From: Methylovirgula sp. HY1 | GTDB lineage: Bacteria; Pseudomonadota; Alphaproteobacteria; Rhizobiales; Beijerinckiaceae | Reading direction: 5' to 3' | NCBI RefSeq assembly: GCF_019343105.1 | Contig: NZ_CP073764.1 | Location: 620,001 to 684,000 of the forward strand | DNA length: 64,000 nt | Shown: positions 56,836 to 64,000 of the stretch, piece after piece | Layout: each line of letters opens with the position of its first letter | How positions within the stretch are numbered: position 1 is the stretch's first letter | Position numbers and translations under genes: made by a program | Notes under the pieces: generated by a model | The model's database searches: none | Told to the model about the DNA's origin: nothing | What the model saw: only the letters and a program-made list of their open reading frames with translations

Positions 56836-58404
56836 ATGACCCGCCACGACAAGGTGCTGATCGTGGATTTTGGCTCGCAGGTGACGCAGCTGATCGCGCG
56901 CCGCGTGCGCGAGGCCGGCGTCTATTGCGAGATTGCGCCCTTTCAAAAAGCCGCTGAAGCCTTTGCCGCGCTTGCGCCCAAGGCAGTCATATTGTCCGGC
57001 GGCCCGGCTTCCGTGCTCGAAGACAACTCGCCGCGTGCGCCGCAGGCGATCTTCGATTCCGGCGTTCCGATTCTCGGTATCTGCTATGGCGAGCAGGTCA
57101 TGGCCGAACAATTGGGCGGCAAGGTCGCGGCCGGTGAAAATCGCGAATTCGGCCGCGCCGAAGTCGAGGTCATCAGCGACAGCCCGCTCTTTGAAGGCGT
57201 CTGGGACAAGGGCAAGCGCTATCCCGTCTGGATGAGCCACGGCGATGCCGTCGCTGAGCTGCCGCAAGGTTTTCAGCGTCTCGCCACATCCGAACATGCG
57301 CCGATCGCCGTCATCGGCGATGAGGCGCGGCATTATTATGCCGTGCAGTTCCATCTTGAAGTCGTACATACGCCCGATGGCGCGAAGCTCCTTTCGAATT
57401 TCGTGCACAAGGTCGCGGGCCTCAAACGCGATTGGACCATGGGCGCCTTTCGTGCCGAGGCCGTCGCTTCGATCCGCGCGCAAGTCGGCAAGGGCAGGGT
57501 GCTCTGCGGGCTTTCAGGCGGCGTCGATTCCGCCGTCGCCGCGGTCTTGATCCATGCGGCGATCGGCGATCAGCTCGTCTGCGTCTTTGTCGATCATGGC
57601 ATGTTGCGGCAAGGCGAGGCGGAAGAGGTCGTCGCGCTCTTTCGCGGCCATTACAATATTCCGCTCGTTCATGTCGAAGCGGCCGATGTCTTTTTATCGG
57701 CGCTCGCGGGGGTGACCGATCCCGAACAGAAGCGCAAAATCATCGGACGCCTCTTCGTCGAGACATTCGACAGAGAGGCGGAAAAGATTGCATCCGACGG
57801 ACGCGGCGCGCCGGCATTCTTGGCGCAAGGCACGCTCTATCCCGATGTGATCGAAAGCGTCTCCTTTCATGGCGGTCCTTCGGTGACGATCAAATCGCAC
57901 CATAATGTCGGCGGCCTGCCGGAACGCATGAAGATGCAGCTCGTCGAACCGTTACGCGAATTGTTCAAGGACGAAGTGCGCGTGCTCGGCCGCGAACTCG
58001 GCCTGCCGGAAGCTTTCGTCGGACGCCATCCCTTTCCGGGGCCGGGGCTGGCGATCCGTTGCCCCGGCGGCATCACGCCGGAAAAGCTCGCCATATTGCG
58101 CAAGGCCGATGCGGTCTATCTCGACGAGATCCGCAAGGCCGGCCTCTATGATGTCATCTGGCAGGCCTTCGCCGTGCTGCTGCCGGTGCAGACGGTGGGC
58201 GTCATGGGCGATGGCCGCACCTATGATTTCGTCTGCGCGCTGCGCGCCGTCACCTCGATCGACGGCATGACGGCGGATTTCTATCCCTTCGACATGAGCT
58301 TCTTGGGCCGCGCGGCGACGCGCATCATCAATGAGGTGCGCGGCATCAACCACGTCGTCTATGATGTGACGAGCAAACCGCCGGGAACGATCGAGTGGGA
58401 GTGA
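56836..58404 (+). CDS. guaA: GMP synthase (glutamine-hydrolysing)
   Basis: Converts XMP to GMP with ATP and glutamine. The 522 residues contain the class I glutaminase domain (about 1-200) with the nucleophile Cys in [10 protein letters not shown] and the His/Glu in [10 protein letters not shown]. In most GuaA proteins this reads FHPEV; here Leu replaces Pro, but His and Glu are kept. The ATP pyrophosphatase motif is [14 protein letters not shown]. The C-terminal dimerisation domain ends [11 protein letters not shown] 56836 is preferred because AGGAG sits three bases before it; ATG 56806 is a second candidate. The accessory region begins right after its stop. Confidence 0.97.
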   Translation: MTRHDKVLIVDFGSQVTQLIARRVREAGVYCEIAPFQKAAEAFAALAPKAVILSGGPASVLEDNSPRAPQAIFDSGVPILGICYGEQVMAEQLGGKVAAGENREFGRAEVEVISDSPLFEGVWDKGKRYPVWMSHGDAVAELPQGFQRLATSEHAPIAVIGDEARHYYAVQFHLEVVHTPDGAKLLSNFVHKVAGLKRDWTMGAFRAEAVASIRAQVGKGRVLCGLSGGVDSAVAAVLIHAAIGDQLVCVFVDHGMLRQGEAEEVVALFRGHYNIPLVHVEAADVFLSALAGVTDPEQKRKIIGRLFVETFDREAEKIASDGRGAPAFLAQGTLYPDVIESVSFHGGPSVTIKSHHNVGGLPERMKMQLVEPLRELFKDEVRVLGRELGLPEAFVGRHPFPGPGLAIRCPGGITPEKLAILRKADAVYLDEIRKAGLYDVIWQAFAVLLPVQTVGVMGDGRTYDFVCALRAVTSIDGMTADFYPFDMSFLGRAATRIINEVRGINHVVYDVTSKPPGTIEWE

Positions 58405-58447
58405 GGGGTGGCGGCCTTTGAAAAACTATCCATGTAATTCAATTAGT

Positions 58448-58498
58448 TATGCGGCGCATGGGACGATCAGAAGAGATCGTTAGTCTCACCGCCGCATA
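58448..58498. repeat. Nested inverted repeat downstream of guaA
   Basis: TATGCGGCG (58448-58456) pairs with CGCCGCATA (58490-58498), and inside them ACGATC (58463-58468) pairs with GATCGT (58475-58480). It begins 43 bases after the guaA stop, at the point where the A/T-richer accessory DNA starts. It could be a guaA terminator, a recombination site or a mobile-element end. The remaining bases to 58727 hold no gene that I can support. Confidence 0.5.
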
Positions 58499-58727
58499 TC
58501 ATAAGTTATTGAACTATAAAGAGAATTAGTAAAGCGCCAAGCAGTTATTCAACTCTATGGCGGGATAGGTTGACGGTCTTTTCCGGGGGGCGATTCAGTT
58601 CCAGAAAACGCGCCGTAAGGGGTAATTTTTAGTTTGTTCGGCGCTTTTTTCGCGACAGGCTCGGTGAGCCGTGCTGGGTCTTGAAATGGCCGGGCATTGG
58701 CCGTACATTGGAGGCGGGAGAACTGCC

Positions 58728-59030
58728 ATGGCAAATGTAGCCTCGAAATCGGCCCGCGGCCGCACCCGCGCGCAGCGTCTTGAGACGCGGGTGACGGCGG
58801 AGCAAAAGACGCTTATCGAACATGCTGCCGCCCTCCAGGGACGGACGGTCACAGACTTCGTGCTGACCAGCGTCCAGGATGCTGCGCGGCGGGCGATCGA
58901 GGAACACCAGCAGATCGAATTGTCGGTGCGCGACAGTCAGGCGTTTGTCGATGCACTGCTGAACCCGAAGCCCGTCAACGACCGCCTGCGCGACACGGTG
59001 CGCCGGTATCGCGAAGCCACAGGCGTGTAG
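58728..59030 (+). CDS. DUF1778 type II antitoxin (TacA-like)
   Basis: A 100-residue protein with a ribbon-helix-helix N-terminal half, RAQRLETRVTAEQKTLIEHAAALQGRTVTDFVL, typical of DUF1778 antitoxins, and an acidic/basic tail with SVRDSQAFVDALLNP that would wrap around the toxin. ATG 58728 has GGAGG 13 bases and GGGAG 7 bases upstream. It lies 7 bases before the GNAT gene, the standard TacA-TacT order. The antitoxin should neutralise the toxin and repress the operon; both are inferred from the family. Confidence 0.9.
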   Translation: MANVASKSARGRTRAQRLETRVTAEQKTLIEHAAALQGRTVTDFVLTSVQDAARRAIEEHQQIELSVRDSQAFVDALLNPKPVNDRLRDTVRRYREATGV

Positions 59031-59037
59031 TCGGTCG

Positions 59038-59559
59038 GTGGCGGGTGCTCCTGAGGAACCGCTTCGAGTCGAAGCGCTCGGTCCGCATCACGATCGCAAC
59101 TCATTCGTCAGCGGCGTCGAACCACTTGATCGTTACTTCCGGAGCCAAGCCGGCCAGGACGCCCGCAAGAACATGGCGGCGCCGTTCGTGCTTGTGCTGC
59201 CGGACGGCGCTATCGGCGGCTACTACACGCTTTCGGCGACGGGCGTGAAACTCACCGAGTTTCCTGCCGATATCACGCGCAAACTTCCAAGGTATCCGCT
59301 CGTTCCAGCGACGCTCCTGGGCCGTCTTGCTGTCGACCAAAACTATCAAGGACGAGGCTACGGCCGCTTCCTGCTCGCCGACGCTCTGTTTCGCGCAGTC
59401 AGTAGTGAGATCGCATCGTTTGCCATTATCGTCGACGCAAAGGATGAGGCGGCGCGCCGATTCTATGAGCGCGAGAGCTTCTCGCCTCTTCCGGACCAGC
59501 CACTCAAGTTGTTCCGGCCGACAGCGGATTTGGTGAAGCTCTTCAAAAGGGAAGGCTAG
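59038..59559 (+). CDS. GNAT family N-acetyltransferase toxin (TacT-like)
   Basis: A 173-residue acetyltransferase. The acetyl-CoA pyrophosphate loop is visible in LGRLAVDQNYQGRGYGRFLL, preceded by IGGYYTLSATGV, and the C-terminal part has AIIVDAKDEAARRFYERESF, as in TacT/AtaT toxins that acetylate the amino group of aminoacyl-tRNA and block translation. Translation starts at GTG 59038 and is coupled to the antitoxin, because no strong Shine-Dalgarno lies upstream. The pair is likely a type II toxin-antitoxin module. Confidence 0.9.
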   Translation: MAGAPEEPLRVEALGPHHDRNSFVSGVEPLDRYFRSQAGQDARKNMAAPFVLVLPDGAIGGYYTLSATGVKLTEFPADITRKLPRYPLVPATLLGRLAVDQNYQGRGYGRFLLADALFRAVSSEIASFAIIVDAKDEAARRFYERESFSPLPDQPLKLFRPTADLVKLFKREG

Positions 59560-59578
59560 GGAATTGGCAGAGATATAG

Positions 59579-60218
59579 CGTTACGTTTCGAGCGAGTTAA
59601 GTCACTTCCTCGGCAGAGGAAAAACTGACGAAGAACAATATCAATTGCTTTTGCACGTTCTACGGACCGGCTGGCCGACATTCGCCCCGCATGATCCGAC
59701 GCAACCACGAACGGCCAGCCTTGACCTCTCGCGGCCGATCAGCACGGACGAAGTGTAAAGTATCAGGTTGTTTGCTTTTGCGACATTCCCAATGTCGACC
59801 TTGCCATCCATGTCCGGAAATACAGCAGATTCGGACTGGCATTCAAAAAGGATTTCCTGATCGAGAGGGGCGCGTGCCCTGTTTTCTATGTCGCGAACGA
59901 AAGTCCGGTGTCGGCCAATCAGGTCTTCAGCCCAGACGACTTCCGGGCTCGAATCGAAGCAGCCAGAGCGAAGGGCCGCGTGGATCGGGCGTTGTATTTC
60001 GATACGTCCATAGGGCGATCCTCGACATCCTCGCAGCTCTCGACGGTCTTTGTTGCGAGGAGGGAGAGAGAGACTTTAAAGGGTTTCCCGCGTCAGAATT
60101 CAAACAGAGATTCGCACAACTGATAGGGCTTTCGGCCGAGCAGGTGTCAGTGGTCGAGGCTACACTCAATGGGAACACGCAGACCCCGTCCGAGCGTCAC
60201 ATTGATCTGCGTCAAGGC
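59579..60218 (+). pseudogene. Frameshifted AbiGi-like abortive-infection gene
   Basis: Joining three frames recovers one protein: RYVSSELSHFLGRGKTDEEQ from 59579; then, after a lost base at a TAA at 59756, KYQVVCFCDIPNVDLAIHVRK, YSRFGLAFKKDFL and GACPVFYVANES; then, after a second lost base near 60007, HRAILDILAALDGLC. This matches the AbiGi (putative abortive phage resistance antitoxin) family, whose members share RYVSxELxHFxGR and QVVCFCDIP...DLxIHxxKYSRFGLxFKK. Two single-base deletions and loss of the C-terminus make it non-functional. The upstream start is also degraded: a TAG precedes the first conserved Arg. Confidence 0.75.
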
Positions 60219-60429
60219 GCGTGCGCATCAAGCAGCACAGTTTGCCCCATCGGCCTGTACGACAGACTGCGGTGCGCATCGGGCGGCTGGAAATCAAGAA
60301 CCGCGTGGCGATAGCGTGCGGGGAGCGTCAATCTCGCTGCGGCAGTCGGTGGCGTCAAAGACGACATCATTACTTGTTGCGAGTCGCGTGCACAGGGCGG
60401 CCGTGGCAACGATTGGTGGAGCTGAGGTG

Positions 60430-61431
60430 ATGACAAAAGCGACCATGCGGGCGGCACGTTTCGACCGCGCCAGCCTTCAATTGACAGTGCAGGACGTCCC
60501 CGTGCCTCAGCCCGGACCGGGAGAAGTGCTTGTTCGGATTGAGGCCGCCGGCATCTGCGGGTCGGACGTGCACATGATCAAGGGCGAGTTCTCAAGCCCT
60601 TTGGAGCAGGTGACTCCCGGCCACGAGGCGGCGGGCGTCATCGCGCAGGTGGGTGCCGCGGTACCGGTCTGGCAGGCGGGTCAGCGCGTGACCCTCGCAG
60701 CCGGAAAGAGTTCGTGTATGGTCATGGGGCAGGCGTACGACGGCGGCTGGGCCGAGTATGTCGCCGTACCCCATTATCTGCTTATCGCCGTCCCCGACAA
60801 CGTGCCGATCGAGCAGGCGGCGATCATTCCCGACGCGGTCGCCACGCCGTACGGCGGGATCGTCCATCGCGGCCGGATTCGTCTCGGTGAGGTCGTCGGC
60901 CTCTGGGGAATAGGCGGTCTGGGTCAGCATGCGGTACAGATCGCCCGCTTGTCAGGCGCCCGCCTGATCATCGCCATCGATCCCGTCGATGCCGCCCGAC
61001 AGCGGGCGTTGGCGCTCGGCGCCGATCATGCCCTGGATCCGCGCGCGGTTGACGTCCGCGCGGAAGTCATGCACCTCACTGAAAACAAAGGGCTCAACCT
61101 GGCGGTCGAACTGTCCGGGAGTGGCAGCGCCCTCGACCAAACGGTTGCCTGCCTCGGTTTCCGTGGGCGGTCGGTCGTCGTCGGCATGTCCACGGAGCCG
61201 GTCCGGCTCACTGAGCTGTCCGTCATGTTCGGGTATAACAACCACTCCCTGCTCGGGTTCGACGGCGGGCAGGAGGGCGACGTCGAAACGCTGATGTGCC
61301 TCGCCGCCTCCGGTCGACTGGATTTGTCCCGCTCGGTCTCGCACATCTTGCCTCTGGAGGAGGTCGCCCGAGGCGTCGAGATGCTAAGCAAGAAGATCGA
61401 CAACCCAGCCCGCATCGTCGTGAAGCCGTAG
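60430..61431 (+). CDS. Zinc-dependent alcohol dehydrogenase family protein, structural zinc lobe missing
   Basis: A 333-residue medium-chain dehydrogenase/reductase. The catalytic zinc site is present: Cys in AGICGSDVHMIKGE, His-Glu in TPGHEAAG. NAD(P) binding is shown by WGIGGLGQHAVQIARLSGA. The lobe that normally holds four cysteines is absent: RVTLAAGKSSCMVMGQAYDGGWAEY goes almost directly from the GDRV-type strand to DGGxAEY, losing about 20 residues in frame. The start is ATG 60430 with a good GGAG. The substrate is unknown. The neighbours are pseudogenes, so the deletion may be a step of decay, although the frame is intact. Confidence 0.85.
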   Translation: MTKATMRAARFDRASLQLTVQDVPVPQPGPGEVLVRIEAAGICGSDVHMIKGEFSSPLEQVTPGHEAAGVIAQVGAAVPVWQAGQRVTLAAGKSSCMVMGQAYDGGWAEYVAVPHYLLIAVPDNVPIEQAAIIPDAVATPYGGIVHRGRIRLGEVVGLWGIGGLGQHAVQIARLSGARLIIAIDPVDAARQRALALGADHALDPRAVDVRAEVMHLTENKGLNLAVELSGSGSALDQTVACLGFRGRSVVVGMSTEPVRLTELSVMFGYNNHSLLGFDGGQEGDVETLMCLAASGRLDLSRSVSHILPLEEVARGVEMLSKKIDNPARIVVKP

Positions 61432-61528
61432 CCGGCGAGGCAGTCGTTTTCTCCATCGCGAACGGCGCAAGAGTCACTCCGTATCCGATCCGCGCCAACA
61501 ACAATACGCGCATTTGAGGAGAGCAACG

Positions 61529-61731
61529 ATGTGCTCGCGCGTGATGTGGACCGATAACGGACAGGCCATCGTGGTCGGACGGAAACCGGACTGACCGGAA
61601 GAAGTGCGGACCGATCTTTGGGCCTTCCCGCGCGGCATCGCGCATGTCGCAGCGATCTCGTCGGCGATGTCACCGCCGTCTTCAAGCTCAGCGCTCCGCT
61701 TCCCTTCCGCGTGAGCAACAACCGACTGTAG
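61529..61731 (+). pseudogene. Decayed choloylglycine hydrolase family gene
   Basis: The frame starts MCSRVMWTDNGQAIVVGRKPD, the N-terminus of linear-amide C-N hydrolases in which Cys 2 becomes the nucleophile. A TGA at 61592-61594 then replaces the Trp of the usual MDWPED-type motif, and the frame continues PEEVRTDLWAFPRGIAH. Next, after a large internal deletion, comes a C-terminal remnant in a shifted frame, GDVTAVFKLSAPLPFRVSNNRL. The ATG keeps a good ribosome-binding site, GAGGAG. Only about 65 of some 330 expected codons remain. Confidence 0.7.
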
Positions 61732-61789
61732 GCCGGTCAGATGCGTCTCCGCCGGGCGATAGTTCCTGAAAAATATCGAGGACAGCGAA

Positions 61790-62608
61790 ATGATGAAGAC
61801 GAGCACAACAAGCGAATACTACCGGGACAAGGTTGCCGTCGTGACTGGCGGTGCGTCGGGCATCGGCTTGGCCCTCGCCGAGACGATGCTCGCCTACGGC
61901 GCAAAACAGGTCGTCCTCGCTGACTTCGATGACAAGAATCTCAAACGGGAGACCGGGCGGCTGAACGCGGCCTACGCCGGCAAAGTGCTTGGGCTCTACT
62001 GCGACGTCACGAAGGAAGAAGACGTCCGGGAAATGATCGGCAAAGCGGCCGAGTTTGGCGGGCGCATCGATATCTTGTTCAACAATGCGGGCGGCGGCTT
62101 CGGCGGGTATTTCGACAAACAGACGAATGAGGATTGGGAGAAGGCGTTCGCGCTGAACTTCTATGGCGCGCTTTACGGCATCCGCGCGGTGCTGCCGATC
62201 ATGCGCAAGCAGGGCGATGGCCACATCGTCGACATCATTTCCGGCATCGCGTTCTCGCCGATGCCTTACCAGACAATGTACTCCGCCACGAAGGCGGCGC
62301 TCAATGGGCTGACGCTCGCGCTGCGCTACGAGCTGTGGGACGAGAACATTCGTGTGACGTCGGCAACGCCGGGCACCACAATTACCGCGATCTGGAAAGG
62401 TGTGAAGCCGCCTCCAGGCGCGCAATCGGCAGAGCAGTCCGCGCAGACCATCCTCGCTGGCGTGGCCAAGAACGAGCGCCTGGTCCTTGGCGACCAGGGC
62501 GACATCTCGGGCGCGAAGAACTGCTTCCATCCTGACGCAGCTGCAGGAAACGACGATTACTTTCTCAACATCGCCCGCCGGCGACGAAGCGGTGAGATGG
62601 TGGTGTAA
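61790..62608 (+). CDS. Short-chain dehydrogenase/reductase
   Basis: A 272-residue classical SDR. The nucleotide-binding motif is VVTGGASGIGLALAE at about residues 17-31, followed by ADFDD, CDVTKEEDV and NNAGGG. The catalytic Ser-Tyr-Lys triad is seen as IISGIAFSP and YSATKAAL. The acidic residue after the second strand (LADFDD) favours NAD over NADP. It starts at ATG 61790 (or 61793), with GAGGAC upstream. The C-terminal RRRRSGEMVV is a common ending in this subfamily. Its substrate is unknown; it follows the hydrolase remnant and precedes an unknown membrane protein. Confidence 0.9.
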   Translation: MMKTSTTSEYYRDKVAVVTGGASGIGLALAETMLAYGAKQVVLADFDDKNLKRETGRLNAAYAGKVLGLYCDVTKEEDVREMIGKAAEFGGRIDILFNNAGGGFGGYFDKQTNEDWEKAFALNFYGALYGIRAVLPIMRKQGDGHIVDIISGIAFSPMPYQTMYSATKAALNGLTLALRYELWDENIRVTSATPGTTITAIWKGVKPPPGAQSAEQSAQTILAGVAKNERLVLGDQGDISGAKNCFHPDAAAGNDDYFLNIARRRRSGEMVV

Positions 62609-62644
62609 CCCGGACCAGGCGGTTGCAGAGGAAGGATTTCAACG

Positions 62645-62725
62645 ATGTTCAGGTTTTCCGTCATTGCTGCGATTTTCCTGGCGATGGAGCAACGCCCGCG
62701 AAATACGAGTTCCGAAGATGAATGA
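62645..62725 (+). CDS. Possible 26-residue leader peptide
   Basis: An ATG at 62645 with GAAGGA 8 bases upstream begins MFRFSVIAAIFLAME and ends at a TGA (62723-62725) that overlaps the start of the membrane protein gene at 62718. Such an overlap allows translational coupling. The hydrophobic segment FSVIAAIFLA is suggestive, but no homologue is known, so this may be chance. Confidence 0.3.
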   Translation: MFRFSVIAAIFLAMEQRPRNTSSEDE

Positions 62726-63941
62726 AGAGCTCGATTTCTCACTGGAGATTGTCATCCTGCTTTTGCTCGCGATCTTCATGTCCCTTTTTGGATTTCTTCT
62801 GTTTGGAATTCGGACCGGCGCCCTGCGATATAACCCGGACGCTACCTACGGCCTTTTCCTGGTCATCGTCTCCTTTCAGATCATAGCGATGGGCAAAACC
62901 CCCTTTGGGGATTTCCGCCGCTCCTGGCTGCTGGTCGCGATCGGGATGTGTGCTGCAATTCTCGGAATGACCGCATGTTTCATTCCTGGCTCCTTGACGG
63001 GATTTGCCCGTGTATCGGTTGGACTGGTCCTCCTTGGCGGCGGCGTCAGCCTTCTCGTGCAGCTGTTTGCCTCCGAAGAAAAGGCAAAGACGTGGATGCG
63101 GGTCGGCGGGATCCTGCGACAGCTGACGGTCGCTTGCGCGTTCGTCTATGCGCTGACCATTGGCTTGGGGGCGATAACGCTCTTTCCCGGAATCGTAACA
63201 GATGCGCAGACCGCAATACTTCTCATCCTCTACGGTGCCGGCTTTGCCTACCTTGCGTGGTGCATCTGGAAGGCGGAGCTTGCGTATCCACCCGAAGCGC
63301 GTCGACAAAGGATCAAGGATACCGGTTCGAAAAAGTATTTCGGCATCTTCCGCGAGACCGCTTTTCCTCCCTCCGTGGCGATACTGATCCTGTTGGGCAT
63401 CCTGCTCACCTTTCTTGGGCTGCTGCTCTTTCCCATCAACCTTGGCCTGCTTGCCTTCTCTCCGGATGGTCAGTTTGGTCTTTTACTGACGGTCATGGCC
63501 ATCCAGACGATGGCTTTGGGTGATACTCCGCTGGGTCAGTTCAGGCGCTCGTGGTCACTGATAATCGTTGGCCTCGTGTTCGCTGCGCTGGGCGTTGTCT
63601 CTACGGTTGTTCCGGGCCTGCTGACGGGAGTGATCCAGATATTCGTTGGACTTCTGAATGTCATTGGCGGAGGGGTATCTCTGATACAACGGTATCTCCC
63701 TATGCGGCGAGCAAGCGGGACGCCGCCGACGGCACCGGCCGGCATTCTCGCCAGTCTCAAGAAAATAACGGTTACTCAGACGGCGTTAAACAGCGTGGCC
63801 ATAGTCTTTGGCATATCCATGCTTGCGCCGGGCCTCGTTCCAGGCCCGCTCATTGCAGGAATCCTCGTCGTCAACGGACTGCTTCTCTTCATATTGGCGT
63901 CTGCCCTTTGGACGGTCATCGGAGCGCAATCGAGTAGGTAA
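62718..63941 (+). CDS. Polytopic membrane protein with internal duplication
   Basis: A 407-residue protein with about 10 membrane helices and no family I can name. Two halves repeat: YNPDATYGLFLVIVSFQIIA, continuing MGKTPFGDFRRSW in the first, and FSPDGQFGLLLTVMAIQTMA, continuing LGDTPLGQFRRSW in the second, each followed by a helix, a PGxLTG motif and a GGGVSLxxQ segment. Start ATG 62718 has GAAG only, but may be coupled to the short upstream frame; a longer frame back to 62487 overlaps the SDR gene and is rejected. The frame ends 59 bases before the window edge. Confidence 0.75.
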   Translation: MNEELDFSLEIVILLLLAIFMSLFGFLLFGIRTGALRYNPDATYGLFLVIVSFQIIAMGKTPFGDFRRSWLLVAIGMCAAILGMTACFIPGSLTGFARVSVGLVLLGGGVSLLVQLFASEEKAKTWMRVGGILRQLTVACAFVYALTIGLGAITLFPGIVTDAQTAILLILYGAGFAYLAWCIWKAELAYPPEARRQRIKDTGSKKYFGIFRETAFPPSVAILILLGILLTFLGLLLFPINLGLLAFSPDGQFGLLLTVMAIQTMALGDTPLGQFRRSWSLIIVGLVFAALGVVSTVVPGLLTGVIQIFVGLLNVIGGGVSLIQRYLPMRRASGTPPTAPAGILASLKKITVTQTALNSVAIVFGISMLAPGLVPGPLIAGILVVNGLLLFILASALWTVIGAQSSR

Positions 63942-64000
63942 GTAAGCACTGTCGGTCTTGGCCTCTGGGATCAACCGCATCTATCGGCCTTATCGCGAGG

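Noticed and set aside
61592-61594. In-frame TGA as selenocysteine or recoding
   Set aside because: The position is a Trp in the family, the rest of the gene is deleted, and the C-terminal part is out of frame, so it is a nonsense mutation in a remnant.

Overview
The window reads as a piece of chromosome from a high-GC alphaproteobacterium, probably of the order Hyphomicrobiales and close to the Beijerinckiaceae/Methylocystaceae. This placement is inference from gene content: an adenosylcobalamin-dependent ribonucleotide reductase (nrdJ), the complex I accessory subunit NDUFA12, the DnaA regulator HdaA with its usual neighbours, a soluble NAD-dependent formate dehydrogenase operon (fdsGBA-fdhD-fdsD), and the comEC/gltX/gltA block. 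No 16S rRNA is present to confirm it.

Layout. 1-1000: part of an unrecognised gene. 1.2-5.2 kb: nrdJ, with a pair of NrdR-like boxes 31 bp apart over its likely promoter. 5.4-11 kb: NDUFA12, an OsmC protein, purMN, then a CDP-alcohol phosphatidyltransferase, an AI-2E permease and hdaA, followed by a 90-bp palindromic mobile-type repeat. 11.2-17.5 kb: malonyl-CoA decarboxylase and, in the opposite direction, both subunits of a biotin-dependent acyl-CoA carboxylase. 17.5-19 kb: a gamma-glutamylcyclotransferase-like protein and panC. 19-26 kb: the formate dehydrogenase operon with a LysR regulator. 26-36 kb: xth, a lipid A acyltransferase-like gene, a UbiH-type hydroxylase, gltA, gltX, comEC, lipB and tRNA-Leu(GAG). 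36-42 kb: a polysaccharide deacetylase, an mgtE remnant, an unknown helical protein and a two-gene ABC transporter without a binding protein. 42-46.6 kb: a caspase-fold protein that has lost both catalytic residues, a Ppx/GppA phosphatase and rlmE.

46.7-51.7 kb is accessory in character: a DUF262/DUF1524 (GmrSD-like) defence-type gene, a decayed tail of an MFS transporter, a small Cys-rich secreted protein paired with a YkuD_2 transpeptidase, and an intact MFS exporter related to the decayed tail. 51.9-58.4 kb returns to housekeeping genes: alr, guaB, rsmB, guaA. From the 3' end of guaA to the window end is a second accessory region: a TacA/TacT-type toxin-antitoxin pair, a frameshifted AbiGi-like abortive-infection pseudogene, a Zn-dependent alcohol dehydrogenase lacking its structural zinc lobe, a nonsense-mutated and internally deleted choloylglycine-hydrolase pseudogene, a short-chain dehydrogenase and an internally duplicated membrane protein.

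How the genes work together. Formate oxidation supplies NADH, and NDUFA12 belongs to complex I. The carboxylase and malonyl-CoA decarboxylase handle C3 acyl-CoAs. purMN, guaB and guaA serve purine synthesis, and NrdJ supplies deoxynucleotides. I found no clear-cut new multi-gene system. The best leads are the pseudo-orthocaspase, the solitary DUF262/DUF1524 gene, the YkuD_2/Cys-rich pair and the island of decaying genes downstream of guaA. Family names come from recognised motifs, not from database searches.
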